Positions 10,831 to 21,648 of a stretch of DNA of 64,000 bases are shown here, in pieces (position 1 is the first letter of the stretch; every line of letters begins with the position of its first letter). The position numbers and the translations under genes are program-made. The notes beneath the pieces were generated by a model. The model did not search any database, was not told the DNA's origin, and was given only the letters and a program-made list of their open reading frames with translations. The stretch is from Ailanthus altissimus (Eukaryota > Streptophyta > Magnoliopsida > Sapindales > Simaroubaceae), in NCBI GenBank assembly GCA_946807835.1, contig OX327712.1, forward strand, positions 13,906,001-13,970,000, given 5' to 3'.

Positions 10831-12161
10831 CTAGTGTTTCTTTTCAGATGAGTTTTCTGTAGGTCTTGTTGGTTGGGTTCGGAGAATAGAATATGTTTCA
10901 TCTATGGAAGATGAACCATATTCTTCTGTTTGAAGATGTGATAGCTGTGGTTCTATAGGAGTGTTCATGAATTGAGGCTGTGTAATTGACTCTGAGTCAA
11001 AATGAGAGTTTGATGTTGATACGGTAGTGGTTGGTTGACTAAGAACAGAGATAGTTGGTGACTTTTGATTGAAGGCCATAAATTGAGCTTTAAAGGCTGG
11101 TAAAAATATTTGTGGTATTGGTGAGGCCATGGACGGCATGGAAATTTTTGGAAGTCTTGTCTGTGGAATTATTGGTTCTATTGTGGAGGAGGAGAATGGG
11201 TTTGTTGACTCAGTGCTGGACTTAGAAACTGGTTCTTTACGACTTGTACTGGCATGTCTTCAGGTGTGCTCTTTTGTGTTTTTCTTTGGGATAAGCTTGG
11301 AGTTGTCACCAAAGATGGAGAAGGAACTGGTGCTAAAAGGTTGTGACATCTTTGGAAGAGTGTCTATAGGCTTCCATGGTTGTACAAATTCATTCTTAAG
11401 ACTTTGTAATTGTATCTTGAGATGATTAATTCTTTTTTCTTATTCTACAAAAGGAAAGCCTTGTCTGATAAGCTCATAAATATGTTCATTAAGAGTTTTG
11501 ATTTCAAGCCGAAGTTTTTCAAGAATGGTCTGGTGGGTGCTAAAGCCTGTGTCAACTTTAGCTTCAATCTACTACTTAGTAGGACCTAGTTTTGTACAAC
11601 AGCATTTTTTTATTGCCAATTTAGTACTGCTTTAACAGGGCTAATTTGCTCATAAGAGCCATCGGGTTTTCGGATGTTTGGTTGTTTTACTTTCTACTGT
11701 TGGGAAGTGTTTTCTTCTAATTTGGTTTGAGGGGTTAATAGAAAAAAGTCTGTTTGGGTAAACATATAGGCTAGAATTGGTGCTGGAGGTGGTGTCGATC
11801 TATTTTTGGGGAATGGTTTTGACTTGTGACATGGTTGGAAAAACTTTGGTATGGGTTTTGGTTTTGGTGCTGAGTAAATGATATAATAGTCAAACTTACC
11901 AAAGGGTTCACCAAGAAGACCAACATCAGAGTCACCATCACTATATCTTTCTTTTAAGATTTGTTGAGATGTTTTCTTTTTCTGGCTTTTTCTTTTTCTT
12001 TTCGCAAAGTTTTCATCATCAGAAAAAGGATATACCTGACATGAAGGACACTGGCAATCAAGTTCCCAATAGTAATGACCATCTGCATCTCGAAAGGGAA
12101 AGATAAAATTCTCATCAGAGTTGAAAGCGACTGTTGGTAAATCTCTTGGTTTGTTTTTCAA
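10831..12161 (-). pseudogene. Viral linker/coat amino-terminal region
   Basis: The frame 12161-11694 has a short Cys cluster (DCQCPSC), a strongly basic run (KRKRKSQKKK), then Pro-rich sequence. The frame 11139-10831 is Ser/Thr/Pro/Gln-rich and low in hydrophobics. Between them, 11690-11140 can be read in pieces with several stops and includes NIRKPDGSYEQISPVKAVL. This lies between movement and coat domains and probably belongs to the same polyprotein. No enzymatic domain is seen. Confidence 0.65.
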
Positions 12162-12170
12162 TTTGCTCGG

Positions 12171-13166
12171 CTAGATTATGAACTGTGTGGGAAAAAGACT
12201 AGGTGGCGCAGATGGATTGGGTTTTTCAAAAGATATTTCTGTTTGGCCATCTCTTCTTTGAAAAAAATTGTGTTTTGTTAATTGTAAGGATTTTGGTGTT
12301 TGGCTTTGTTTGTAATTTTGTACGTACTTGGTGATCCAAGTATCTGGCAAAAGGTTGTCAAGTTCTTCATTTGACAACTGTCTGGGGACACATATATAAG
12401 ATGAGACTTTAGTGGAGTCAACAGAGATGAGCAAGGAATTCTGGTTTGAATGAAAAGTTCTAAAATTTAGAGCATAGTTTTGAACTCGGTACACCATCTG
12501 GTAGTGTAAAGTAGACATGTAGGTTTTTATTTCTAGGACCGCTTCTGTAATCTGGATCTAGGCTTTTAAGGCAGAAGTAAGATATGGGTTAGATATTGGC
12601 ATGCAAAAGTTTGGGTATAATGTAATCAACACTGTTCCTATATTAAGAGTTGTTTGGATTATGTCAATACATGCTTCTTTGTAGGTTGAAAACCTTGTAT
12701 CAAGTAAGGCTATTCTTCCTACAGTCTCAAGACCTTTTCTGCCATAAAAGATCAAAGCAAATCTTACTGCTCTAAAGTAGAGATGGTTGTATCCTTGCTT
12801 TAGCTATTAAGGGATTAGATCAGTTGGAAACTGAAGGGGAATTAACTGTTCTTCTGTTGTGGCTGGAAGGAAACAGTGATCAAACCGGGTGGCTTGAACA
12901 TTTTCTTTGGATTTAAGTTTGGATGGTGTAACCATGTGTTTTATGATTGAGGAAACAGATTTTTGAGATTTGAGGAAGGTACTGTATAGGTTGATTATGG
13001 GTAGATCTGTGACAGGTATTTTCGATTCTTCAAGTAAGTAGGTGATCTTATACAAATGATCTATTTTGGATGCATTTGTGGATTTGAGAGAAGGTGAAGG
13101 AGTAAGAGTAGAGGATGAGGTAGATAAAGTAGGTAAAGGAATAGGAGAAGAAGATGAGGATTCCAT
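12171..13166 (-). pseudogene. Viral movement protein
   Basis: Start codon at 13166 with a Ser/Pro/Thr-rich leader, then three pieces (13166-12807, 12755-12558, 12518-12171) broken by stops. The core shows IALLDTRF, then TLNIGTVLITLYPNF and, in the third piece, TLHYQMVYRVQNYALNF, which mark the 30K-type movement proteins of caulimovirids. Such proteins enlarge plasmodesmata for cell-to-cell passage. It is the first domain of the polyprotein here. Broken and not functional. Confidence 0.8.
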
Positions 13167-13219
13167 ATTTTATGAACTAGAACTCTCTTTACAACCTAAC
13201 CAAGATTAGAAAATAATAA

Positions 13220-13230
13220 CTTTGAAACCA
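13220..13230 (-). other. Candidate viral minus-strand primer site (tRNA-Met)
   Basis: TGGTTTCAAAG on the minus strand, 54 bases before the movement-protein start, matches 9 of 11 positions of the usual plant initiator-Met primer site TGGTATCAGAG. Its place upstream of the first frame is right for a caulimovirid. The match is short and degraded, so the call is tentative. Confidence 0.4.
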
Positions 13231-13313
13231 AAGTCGAGTGAATATAAACTACTCGAATGAATATAAACTACCATTACTAGATAAAATTTTGAGTATCAAA
13301 ATGTGTATCTAAC

Positions 13314-13380
13314 TTAACTCAAAATAAGTTGTACGGTTTTTTTTTTTATATTTTGCCTCTTTTGTGTGAGAGTTGTTTTT
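13314..13380. repeat. Direct repeat shared with 23812-23878, flanking the scrambled copia element
   Basis: CTTAACTCAAAATAAGTTGT followed by a poly-T tract and a TGTGTGAGAGTTGTTTTT-like end recurs with few changes at 23812-23878. The two copies lie just outside the two ends of the minus-strand copia complex (13375-23734). Either a local duplication preceded the insertion or the complex was captured between two copies of a small repeat. The right-hand side also has extra GTGAGGGTTGTTTT units at about 23750 and 23890. Confidence 0.7.
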
Positions 13381-15590
13381 ATCTAGCCTATATTTTTATT
13401 GTGTAAACTTATTTATAACAAATAGAAACAATTTTTACAGAAAGCATAACTAAGTTCCAGATTTCTTTGTCATACGTAAAGTCAATTTCAAATTTTATGT
13501 CATCTTATCATATTCTCGAATCAATGTCCAACATCATCTTTGTGTAAGTTAAATGATTCTTTCCTTCAACTAAGAAAAGACCAAGGGCACCTTCAGGTAT
13601 TAAGTATACTTAATAGGTGACTTTTGATATCCTTTCTGACCTACAAAGATAGGGTTAAAGGTATTTCACTTGATTGAGCTTAAAGTTCAATCATCGATTC
13701 ATAATTCTTGGATTAACTTCACCAAGTTCAATTTTCTACAATCCTCACAACCCATGAGATACTATTTCTCTAGAAAGCGACATTTACAAGGAATGAACAC
13801 GTTTCATTGCTCTAATTCATAGAATTGGTATCCCAAAGAATACTTGGGATACACAATGAACCAATATTTATACTTCTTGGGTGCAATTTTTTATTGTTAC
13901 GTAACTCAAATGCAAACATGATAACTCTAAATCTTAATATACTTAAAGCTTGGTTTCCTTCCAATTTATATCTCATATAAAATAGAAGGAATAACTTTGG
14001 ATGGAACTCTGTTCAATAAGTGAATAGCATTCTAGCGCACAATTCAACAGATATTTTAGAAGATTGGTGAAGCTCAACATCAATCGAACCATATCTAATA
14101 AAGCTCAATTCCTCCTCTCCAAAACACCTTTGAAGAGTACCTAAAGGACTATATTGAGCAAGAATCTCATTCTCTTTTAAATAATCTATGAATTTACTGC
14201 TCATGTATAAACGGTCTAGATCTGATCGAAGGCATTGAATATACATAAAGGTTTGTTTCTCTACTTCTAGTCAAAACTTTTTGAATACTTTAAAAGTTTT
14301 CGACCTATGTTTCTAAAAAACACACGTCTGTATCGTGACAAATCATGATAAAGACAATGAAGTATTAAAATCTACCCAATGTAACATAATTCATTGCACC
14401 ATATACATTATTATATACTAGTTTCAATAAATCAGTGGCTCAGTGTCCAACATTTACATAAGTATTTGGTCATTTTCTCTAGAATTTAGGATTCATAAAC
14501 TAGCCGCCAAAGTTTCAAAGTCAAATCAAGTATTTATCTATCCTTAACTAGACGAGATAGCCATCTTACATCTACATGACCTAATCTCATGTCCCACAAT
14601 TCATTATTATTCAAAGTTTTCAAACCACTATTTATTCTATTCACCTAGACATTCTCATTGTATTTAAGATATAATGGTTATTTATTAATTGATACTCAAT
14701 TAGCAAAATATTATTTTTATTATAAACATAAAGAACTATTCCTATATATCCATGATAACCATCTCTGTCTATTATAGGGAGTAATATAATTCACCTAATA
14801 ATATTTGGTATAAAATATCAATTATACAATGTAATGTTTCTGCCAAAATGAAGAAGTAACTTTAAAGTCCTAATAACTACCACGTCTAGAAAATATCTAT
14901 TTCCTATGTGAAGCTGTACTTCTCATTTCATAGTTTTCTAGCATTCTTTAAATTATGCAACACTGTGTAGATATGACAAAGATAACCAGTATCTCATATG
15001 CTTGCATTTCTTAACATCATAAGCTAATGAAATATCTATGATCGGTAAACAGATATCTAAGGGGTCAATCTTTTTTAAAGTAAGGTATATTTAAATAGTA
15101 ACGTTTACTATGTCAAACCTCACCATAGTAGAAATATGTTTCACTGTGACTGTTCTCTTATTTGTTGTTTAGATATAATTTTTCAAACGAACTATAATAT
15201 TACTTGCACATCTTATGTTTATATGATTCTATTGAAAATCATTAGACATTGAGGTTAGGATGTATAATTTGACTTTTAAATCATCTTTAATCTATTTCTA
15301 ATAAATTTTAACTCCTTTTAAAGAGATATTATCATAAATACTTCTTTATTATCTTCTAATCAATAATATATCCAAGTTTTTTTGAATCTAGAACTATTCT
15401 CAGATTCATCAGCAAGTCAAAATATTTTTCGGCACCCTATAGATGTTATGCCAAAATTAAGTATACTAATAGATTACTTATATTGATCTTATCTCTATAA
15501 TATACTTAAAAGATGTTTAGCAAAATATTTCTAATCGTTAATTAATAACACTTTAGATCATAGGTATAATTTTTTATACATTTTTTAATT
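13375..15590 (-). pseudogene. Copia gag-protease-integrase relic (element E1, part B)
   Basis: Read minus, this follows the plus-strand element at 53500-56150 in order: leader end (15590-15490), gag start (about 15450-15180), a remnant zinc knuckle (about 15150), protease/GAG-pre-integrase (15030-14500), integrase core end (14246-14013, with KFIDYLKENEILAQYSP), integrase tail (about 13860), then the start of RT. It stops at about 13375, within the first block of RT. Most of gag is deleted and stops are frequent. Homology was judged by base-level resemblance to 53500-56150. Confidence 0.75.
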
Positions 15591-15599
15591 TAAAGAAGC

Positions 15600-15925
15600 T
15601 CTTCCATAAATGTGTGATTAAGAATCACATCCTCATAAGATAAGGACAAGAGTACAAAAATCTTTCTTAATAAGATTGAAAAGTGTTTCATTATGAGATA
15701 ATATTACAAATTGATTTGTCTTATCAATACGATGCTAGACGGGTCACTTCGATCTTTCTTAATATTGCTAAAGCGTGAGGAATTAGTCAGTGTGATTTGA
15801 ACTATGCCAATTAAATATGAGATGAGGCAAATATACTCTCACTTGCTTTAGTACCCTTCACTATGATATTTATTACCTATAGTCCCCTTGTGTTTCTCAA
15901 ACACATTAGGAGTTAAGGCCTAAGT
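15600..15925 (+). repeat. Leader/3'UTR module A, inverted relative to the gag that follows
   Basis: About 300 bases, in plus orientation, resemble the leader of the plus-strand copia element (52960-53150) and, in reverse complement, 20780-21080. Shared pieces include AGACGGGTCACTTCG, CACATCCTCATAAGATAAGG and ATGAGATAATATTACA. It abuts an RNase H end on one side and the leader end plus gag on the other, both read minus. So it is flipped relative to its usual place in front of gag. Confidence 0.65.
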
Positions 15926-16354
15926 AGGTCCGCTAAATTTTTGGTGGAATATATCTTAAATATTACTACATCTCCAATAGCCAAGAACTTTCTAATTATG
16001 TGGTATTCAGAGTCCACATAATTAGAACTCTGGTGCACCTTATGGCTTCTTGACTTGAGCAATTGCCGTGTTAATGTTGCATTTAGTGGGATAGAATCTA
16101 CTGAGTTTGGAACTATTCTAAACTCTACAACTGACTTATATATCCATATAAATTTTTTTTCAGGCTTCTCAAACCGCAACATATTCTGCCTCCAAGTAGA
16201 ATTAGTAGTGGATATATATATTTCACTCTCAACTAACTATAGTTCTGATGAGAAGAAATACATAACTAGATGTAAACTTTCAATCAGACTGAAAGTTTAA
16301 GTCTATGTATCCTCTCATAGCTTTCTCCATAATTTAGAAACTTATCCTTTATAC
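15925..16354 (-). pseudogene. Copia RNase H carboxyl-terminal part
   Basis: Read minus, the frame 16182-15913 ends with SRSHKVHQSSNYVDSEYHII, then KIYSTKNLADLL, the typical closing motifs of copia RNase H. 16354-16182 matches, base by base, the start of the RNase H of the plus element (57010-57130). A solo LTR splits it from 17778-17977. The stretch after LADLL reads on as a possible tail before the 3'UTR module. Confidence 0.75.
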
Positions 16355-17777
16355 TGACACATCCAAAATATAGGAGTTTATTTTCAAGTGCAGGATTGTC
16401 AAAATAATAATTAACCTGGTGAGAACAGGGTCGATCTATAGAGAAGTGGAATTAAAATTACAAACTATAAATACTCTAAAGACAAATAAAGCAAGATAAG
16501 ATGTTTGTAAATAATAATTCAAATAACCAATTAAAATGAATGCTAAGGTTGGGGGGGATTCACTCTTGGCATATGAAATAAGAATATATTCAACTTTTTT
16601 TATAACTCAATTGAAATTCTCACCAAAAAAAAATTTCAATCGGAAGATATAACAATTAAAGTTCATCACCATTTATATATTAACTTGTATTTATTTATTT
16701 TAATTATTATACACCAAATCTTGTAAATGGGTTCAAGTATTTATTGTACCAATATTTATATTTATCTATAATAAATCATGACTCTCACTTTACAAAAAAA
16801 AAGTATTTACACCAAATCTTGTAAATGGTTTCAAGAATTTATTGTGCCAACTATAAAGATTATCTATAATAAATCAAGATTCATTACTTTGCAAGAAATG
16901 GTATTAATATTATAAAATAAAATAAATACATCATATATAAATTTGCTTAACTTAAGAATAGAATATTAAATTCTAAAATAAGAGTTGAAGCATATCTTAT
17001 TACCTTACCAAGAGCTTCACCTTTTTACTTAAGTAAAATAAAAATTACTTGGATATAATAAACTTAAAGAAAAGAGATGGAATAAGAGATAATATGAACT
17101 TTAGAATAGTAAATGAAAGAAATACTACTACAAAGAGAATATAAAAGATAAGTATTTTAAATTAAAATTTAGCTCTGTAATTACTGGGTATAAACAGACC
17201 ACTTATTTATTAAAAAAAAAAGGAATATACAAGATAAATGAGGAGGGAATCACTTGGATAATAAAAGTCAAGGAGAGAGGTAACTAATTTGCACTTATTA
17301 TTATTAATACACCCATTTGATTGTCCAATTTAGAATTGATGTGTTTCGAATTAGCTTCTACTCAAAAAATTCAAGTTATAAATACGTCTCTTATCTTTCT
17401 AAATTGAGTTGTATCATACGTATTAGATACGTATTTCTCTAGTTATGGGCCAAATACTGAAGATTGTTTGGATTGAGCCTATACTGCAGATCAATTCTTT
17501 TCTATATCATTTTGTACCCTCCAAACGCTCAAATTATAAATTTCTTGTGAAATATAATATTTTAGACCATTAAATCAGCTTTGCATAGGATCAAGAATCA
17601 CTCTAAGTAGATTTTTAGGTATAAAGTTATGCTCATTTTACCGAACCTATCATAAAATAGTTAAAAGCTGATTATATGCAATATTGTAAACATGCTTAAG
17701 TTAGGGAAGTTAATGACACTAGTAATACAAAATAATGATGTAAAACCCTTAATAATATTAATTTCAAGTGTTGATCA
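16355..17777. mobile_element. Solo LTR, 1423 bp, target duplication TATAC
   Basis: Begins TGACACATCC and ends GTTGATCA. TATAC flanks it on both sides (16350-16354 and 17778-17782) and the copia sequence resumes in register outside, so the ends are secure. It has no coding sequence and is AT-rich. GGTTGGGGGGGATTCACTC at about 16550 is its one G-rich piece. It loosely resembles the 49875-51249 LTR near its start (leader-like text around a GTCGATC/GTCGAAC motif) and may be a distant relative. The superfamily is not determined. Confidence 0.85.
16711..16905. repeat. 98-bp tandem duplication inside the solo LTR
   Basis: ACACCAAATCTTGTAAATGG starts at 16711 and again at 16809. Both are followed by TTCAAG..TTTATTGT and TATCTATAATAAATCA. 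Two copies, a period of 98 bases, and moderate divergence. Confidence 0.85.
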
Positions 17778-17977
17778 TATACCTCTCAGGTATTACAGAT
17801 ATATTTTGTGGCCAATTAATGATCATTACTTAGATCATATCGATACTGACTAGTAACACTTACAGCCATCTAAATTCAAGTTTCGTACATAACATGGTGT
17901 GCATCAAGCTACCTCTAACTGATATATATAGTATGTTAGACACTCTAACCATCTCGTCTTCTTACTGAGGACACTTC
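17778..17977 (-). pseudogene. Copia RT/RNase H junction fragment
   Basis: Read minus, GGTTAGAGTGTCTAACATA and the following bases align with 56840-56990 of the plus copia element, where RT passes into RNase H. It lies between two solo LTRs and continues 20285-20665 on one side and 15925-16354 on the other. No long frame survives. Confidence 0.65.
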
Positions 17978-20274
17978 TGTTGGGATTTGTGCTCACGTGT
18001 CATCCCATTGTTGTATGAATATTTTATTTTATAATATTTATATTATACATTATTTGTTAAATCGCTAATTACGATTATTAAATGGTTCAATGCTTGTGAC
18101 ACTACAGACATTGTATAATCTAAAAGAGTTCATATTTGGTCTAAAGAAATTTAGATCAATGCCAAGAGTTAGCATCACTGAAAACTATAAATACTAAAGA
18201 GTTAGCATGTTATATTAATCAGTGAAGTCTAAAAGTTAGAATCTTATCTGTAACGGTACAAAGACTTGAGAATACATTAGTAATAACATAGTTACAATAT
18301 GTGCTAAGAAATGTTATTATGTAAGTCAATTCTCAAATTATATGTTCTTGATCTTAATTCACAAATGCATGTCTATTAGTGGAATCCTTTTACATAGATC
18401 AGTGTATACTATACTTAGATGATCTAGATGGTTATTCTTAGCTGATCATGGACTTACTGGAAGTTTGTATAGCATATAAGTGTTCAGTAAGGACTGAATA
18501 CTGAACAAACTCAACGAGGACCCCAATAGACATCCCATGAAGTCGTCAATGGAAGGTTTCTCAAGTTGAGTAATATACGTGGTCCTTTGACCTAAGTACC
18601 ACAGTGGGCTTGTAAGTGATCCATCATACTTTAGTTTCATGCATGTCACGGACCTTTCACAGTGTGACTATTGGGTGTCGTTGAGTATGATCTAATACTT
18701 ATGGAGTCTACTGTGTACAGATATGAGATCCATCAGCTCACATGGATGAGTTATATATTCGAATGCTCAGAGATTATATCTTAGAAAGTCTTATGCCTAT
18801 AAGCAACAAACCCAGAAAAAGAGTTTCCTACAGGGTTTAACAATATTGTAAAAGTGTTGCATATATTGTTTATTAAGATACGTGTCTGTAGATAAGTTCA
18901 CGGATGAACACATAAAGTTTTGACGGTAGTGATCTATATCCCTGCTCTTTCAGGATATGATTGGTGAAAGAATTATACGTATACACTATGACCTCAACTT
19001 GTATAGTCTACTGCACTGATTTGTAATATCCGTGACGTGTGCATAGGGCATCAATTTCGAACTCACAGAATAATTCTATTTGACAAATCGGGAGTGCACC
19101 AAGAAAGTCCCACAATATGAAGTGTACTCGTTGTGCACTAGGGTAGCGTACCAGATTAAATAGTTTAATCTAAAAAATTCTAATAGACCGAACTTTACTT
19201 TGGTCTCCCTCCGGTTGTGCACATGTCAAGACTTAAGAGTTAAATACATCAATTAGTTAACAATTAGTTGTTGACCAATAGGATGTTGACACATGGTACA
19301 TTGTGGATCAATTATTATTTGACTTAAAAATTATCAAAATGACCTTATTTGTTGGACAAATAATATCATTATTTTATTCATTAAAATATTTATTGAATAA
19401 AATAATAATAATAATAATAAATGATATTGTTATTTAAATTGAAATCAAACAAGTAATTTTTTAATTTAAATTAGTATGTATTTCTAGCATGATTTAATAT
19501 GATTAAATTATTTATTTAATATTAATTAAATAATATAATAAGAATAAATGAGTGACACTTGTAAATGGTAAGCCTTAATATGTTTCTTAATAATGAGAAA
19601 GTGTTTTTCATTTGGTCTAGATTTAGGCTAATTTCATTTAAATGATTTTTTATTTTATTTTATTTTCATTTGGTTTATTGTAAACAATAATAAACAAAAC
19701 ACTAATAGCAAACATTGACAATAATAATGGATGCCATTATATGAGAAAATAGAAGAAAAATAATAAACAAAAAAAGAACAATATGCTACTCAATTGAATT
19801 AGTGAAATTCGGCCAAGAAGTAAGAAAGAGGAAGAAAAGTGAATTTTACTAAGTGATAAAAAATTCGCTCAAGTATTGAGAGCAAAAAACACATTCGCTC
19901 CATTTTTCCTTTTTTATTTTTGGCCACCTATACTAGAAGGTAGAAACAAGAATTCAATAGTTGAATCCTTTGTTGGAAAAGCTGCCATTCTAGCTTCCTC
20001 AAGGTCACCGTGTTAAGGAACTAGAATTGTGAACAGGTTGCTTCAAGGCGAGTACTCCGCTTCGACCAAATACCAAAGGCTTGACAAGATACTATTTCTC
20101 AATCTTGATGTATTTTACATTTATGAGATAACATGTAAAAGTTCATTTGTGTTTATCATTGAGTAATTTATATTCTACTCATCCGCTGCGCATGTATGTA
20201 TATGATACATATACTATATTTGAATGATAGACACAAATCTACATGCATGCACCTTAGGTTTATAATCATTCACA
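17978..20274 (+). mobile_element. Solo LTR of the window's main copia family, 2297 bp, target duplication ACTTC
   Basis: Starts TGTTGGGATTTGTGC, carries the shared CACGTGTCATCCC near its start, and ends CATTCACA. ACTTC precedes it (17973-17977) and follows it (20275-20279). Internal landmarks shared with the other copies are AGTAAGGACTGAATACTGAAC, the TGTGACTATTGGGTGTCG block, and GTGTACTCGTTGTGCACTAGGG. It inserted into the minus-strand copia element, whose RT resumes on both sides. There are no internal genes, so it is best explained by LTR-LTR recombination. Confidence 0.9.
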
Positions 20275-20284
20275 ACTTCCTTCT

Positions 20285-20665
20285 AGGAAGATAAATGCTA
20301 TGTTTAAAATGTACATTAACTGACTTACAATTATTAAAATTGTACCTTTCTAGAACTTAGTCTATGTATAAAGATTAGAATAATCCTATCAACTTCTTAA
20401 CTCTATCTCTATAACGCCTTATAGCTAATATATAAGAATCATTTCCCAAATGTTTCTTAGAGAAGTTCTTACTAAGATAACTCCTATTCGACTAACTTGC
20501 AACATATTAATGTCATTTTCGACAAAAAGTAAGACAATTATACTCCTAATGCACTTTCTAAACACACACATTTTTCTCTTTGTTCTTAATGAAACCAGAT
20601 TCTCTGATTTCTTTGTTAAAATAATGAATCCAACAGAGTGTAATAGCCAACAAAATTTGAATTTA
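20285..20665 (-). pseudogene. Copia reverse transcriptase fragment (element E1, part A)
   Basis: Read minus, it follows the plus element's RT at 56455-56815: the AAGAACAAAGAG..GTGTGTGT block, CAAGTTAGTCGAATAGGAGT, TTCTTATATATTAGC and TTATAGAGATAGAG in the same order. The segment that should code the catalytic Asp pair is changed and the frame is broken. A plus-strand 77-codon frame over it (20450-20683) is only a shadow. Confidence 0.7.
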
Positions 20666-20779
20666 TTTAAGCATGATTACTAGTGAAAAGGTTTCCTCGT
20701 AACCGATTCAAGATCTCTGAGTGTAACCTTTTGCAATTAATGGATTTTGAATGTTTGACCCACTTGGGCTTAAATCCTA

Positions 20780-21080
20780 ATGCGTTTAAAAAATACAGGG
20801 AGACAATAAATATTAGATATCATCGTAAATAACACTAGAGCAAATGGGAGTATATTTACCTCATCTCATGTTTAACCATATAATTCAAATTACACCTACC
20901 AATCTATCATGCTTTAGTAATATTGAAAAAGACCGAAGTGACCCGTCTAACATTATATTGATAAGATGGATCAATGTGTAACATTATCTCATAATGAAAC
21001 ACTTTTTAATTTGATTAAGAGAGATTTTTATACTCTTATGCCTATCTCATAAGGATGTGATTCTTAGTCACACATTTATT
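20780..21080 (-). repeat. Leader/3'UTR module A beside an RNase H end in the opposite sense
   Basis: The reverse complement matches 15600-15925 and 52960-53150. Here it lies where the leader of the minus element should be, after its primer site. On the plus strand the part at 20780-20860 reads like a copia RNase H tail (PNAFKKYRE, then IRYHRK) followed by GTGGGAG-like sequence. So the junction of RNase H end and module A occurs twice in this complex, inverted. Confidence 0.6.
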
Positions 21081-21239
21081 TTGTGCAAGCACAACTACCT
21101 CACCAGTATGACTCCCATTGTGGTTATCAACACAAAAAAATAGGCCACTATTTATAATGCAATTATTATAACAACTTATAAATTGCATAAAATAAACAAT
21201 AAATATTTTTAAACAATTAAAAAAAATAATTAGAGTAAT

Positions 21240-21520
21240 TAGTGTAATTATAGCTTTTCTTAGGTTGTCGACGTTGCAGTACTGAAAGCCCAGACTTCAG
21301 TGTTGCAGTATCAACCTTAACAGCGCTGCGGTGCTAGGGTCACCACCTTGCCGCCACGGTGCTGAGCTTTCACCTAGAGCTGCAACACTGTGTGGTGAGT
21401 GTTGCGGTGCTGGGGCCTGGGAAACCCAGTTCCCCGGCACTATTCACTAGTGCTGCGGCTCTGGAGCTTAGACAGCCCTAGCATTACGTTATACAGTAAC
21501 TCCGCCGCAGTGTTCTTTTA
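21240..21520 (-). repeat. GC-rich iterated motif in the copia leader
   Basis: In an otherwise AT-rich element this stretch has about eight imperfect copies of a TGCGGTGCT-like word (GTTGCAGTACTGA, GCGCTGCGGTGCTAGGG, GTTGCGGTGCTGGGG, GTGCTGCGGCTCTGG), spaced about 30 bases. A like stretch lies in the leader of the plus element (about 52650-52760). Confidence 0.65.
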
Positions 21521-21633
21521 GCTACTTTATGATTATGCATTTTTTAACATTTGGATCATATAATTAGCAGCCCCGAGACATTCTAATTACACTTTAGATA
21601 CTTCGATTATACACAAACAGTATATAATCATGC

Positions 21634-21645
21634 GCTCTGATACTA
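21634..21645 (-). other. Primer-binding site (tRNA-Met) of minus copia element
   Basis: Minus strand TAGTATCAGAGC, 11 of 12 positions of the plant initiator-Met site TGGTATCAGAGC. It lies three bases beyond the LTR end CACTTTCA (21649). It fixes the orientation of the element and the inner edge of its 5' LTR. Confidence 0.85.
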
Positions 21646-21648
21646 ATT

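Larger units (their letters stand above)
6540..13240 (-). mobile_element. Endogenous pararetrovirus (Caulimoviridae, petuvirus/florendovirus-like layout)
   Basis: About 6.7 kb on the minus strand carries, in order, movement protein, coat region, CCHC knuckle, aspartic protease, reverse transcriptase, RNase H, a second frame and an intergenic promoter. One polyprotein-style order from movement protein to RNase H, followed by a separate downstream frame, is the layout known for florendoviruses; petuviruses share the polyprotein order. No integrase and no LTRs are seen, which separates it from the retrotransposons around it. Every region has stops or frameshifts, so it is a dead integrated copy. 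The edges at about 6540 and 13240 are set by loss of recognisable viral sequence, not by a duplication. The close genus is inferred from layout only. Confidence 0.88.

Noticed and set aside
11129..11425. Plus-strand frame of 98 codons in the virus
   Set aside because: Antisense to the viral polyprotein; no plus-strand gene is expected or recognised.
6540..13240. Ty3/Gypsy retrotransposon instead of a virus
   Set aside because: A movement protein is present, LTRs and integrase are absent, and the promoter and second frame fit a caulimovirid.
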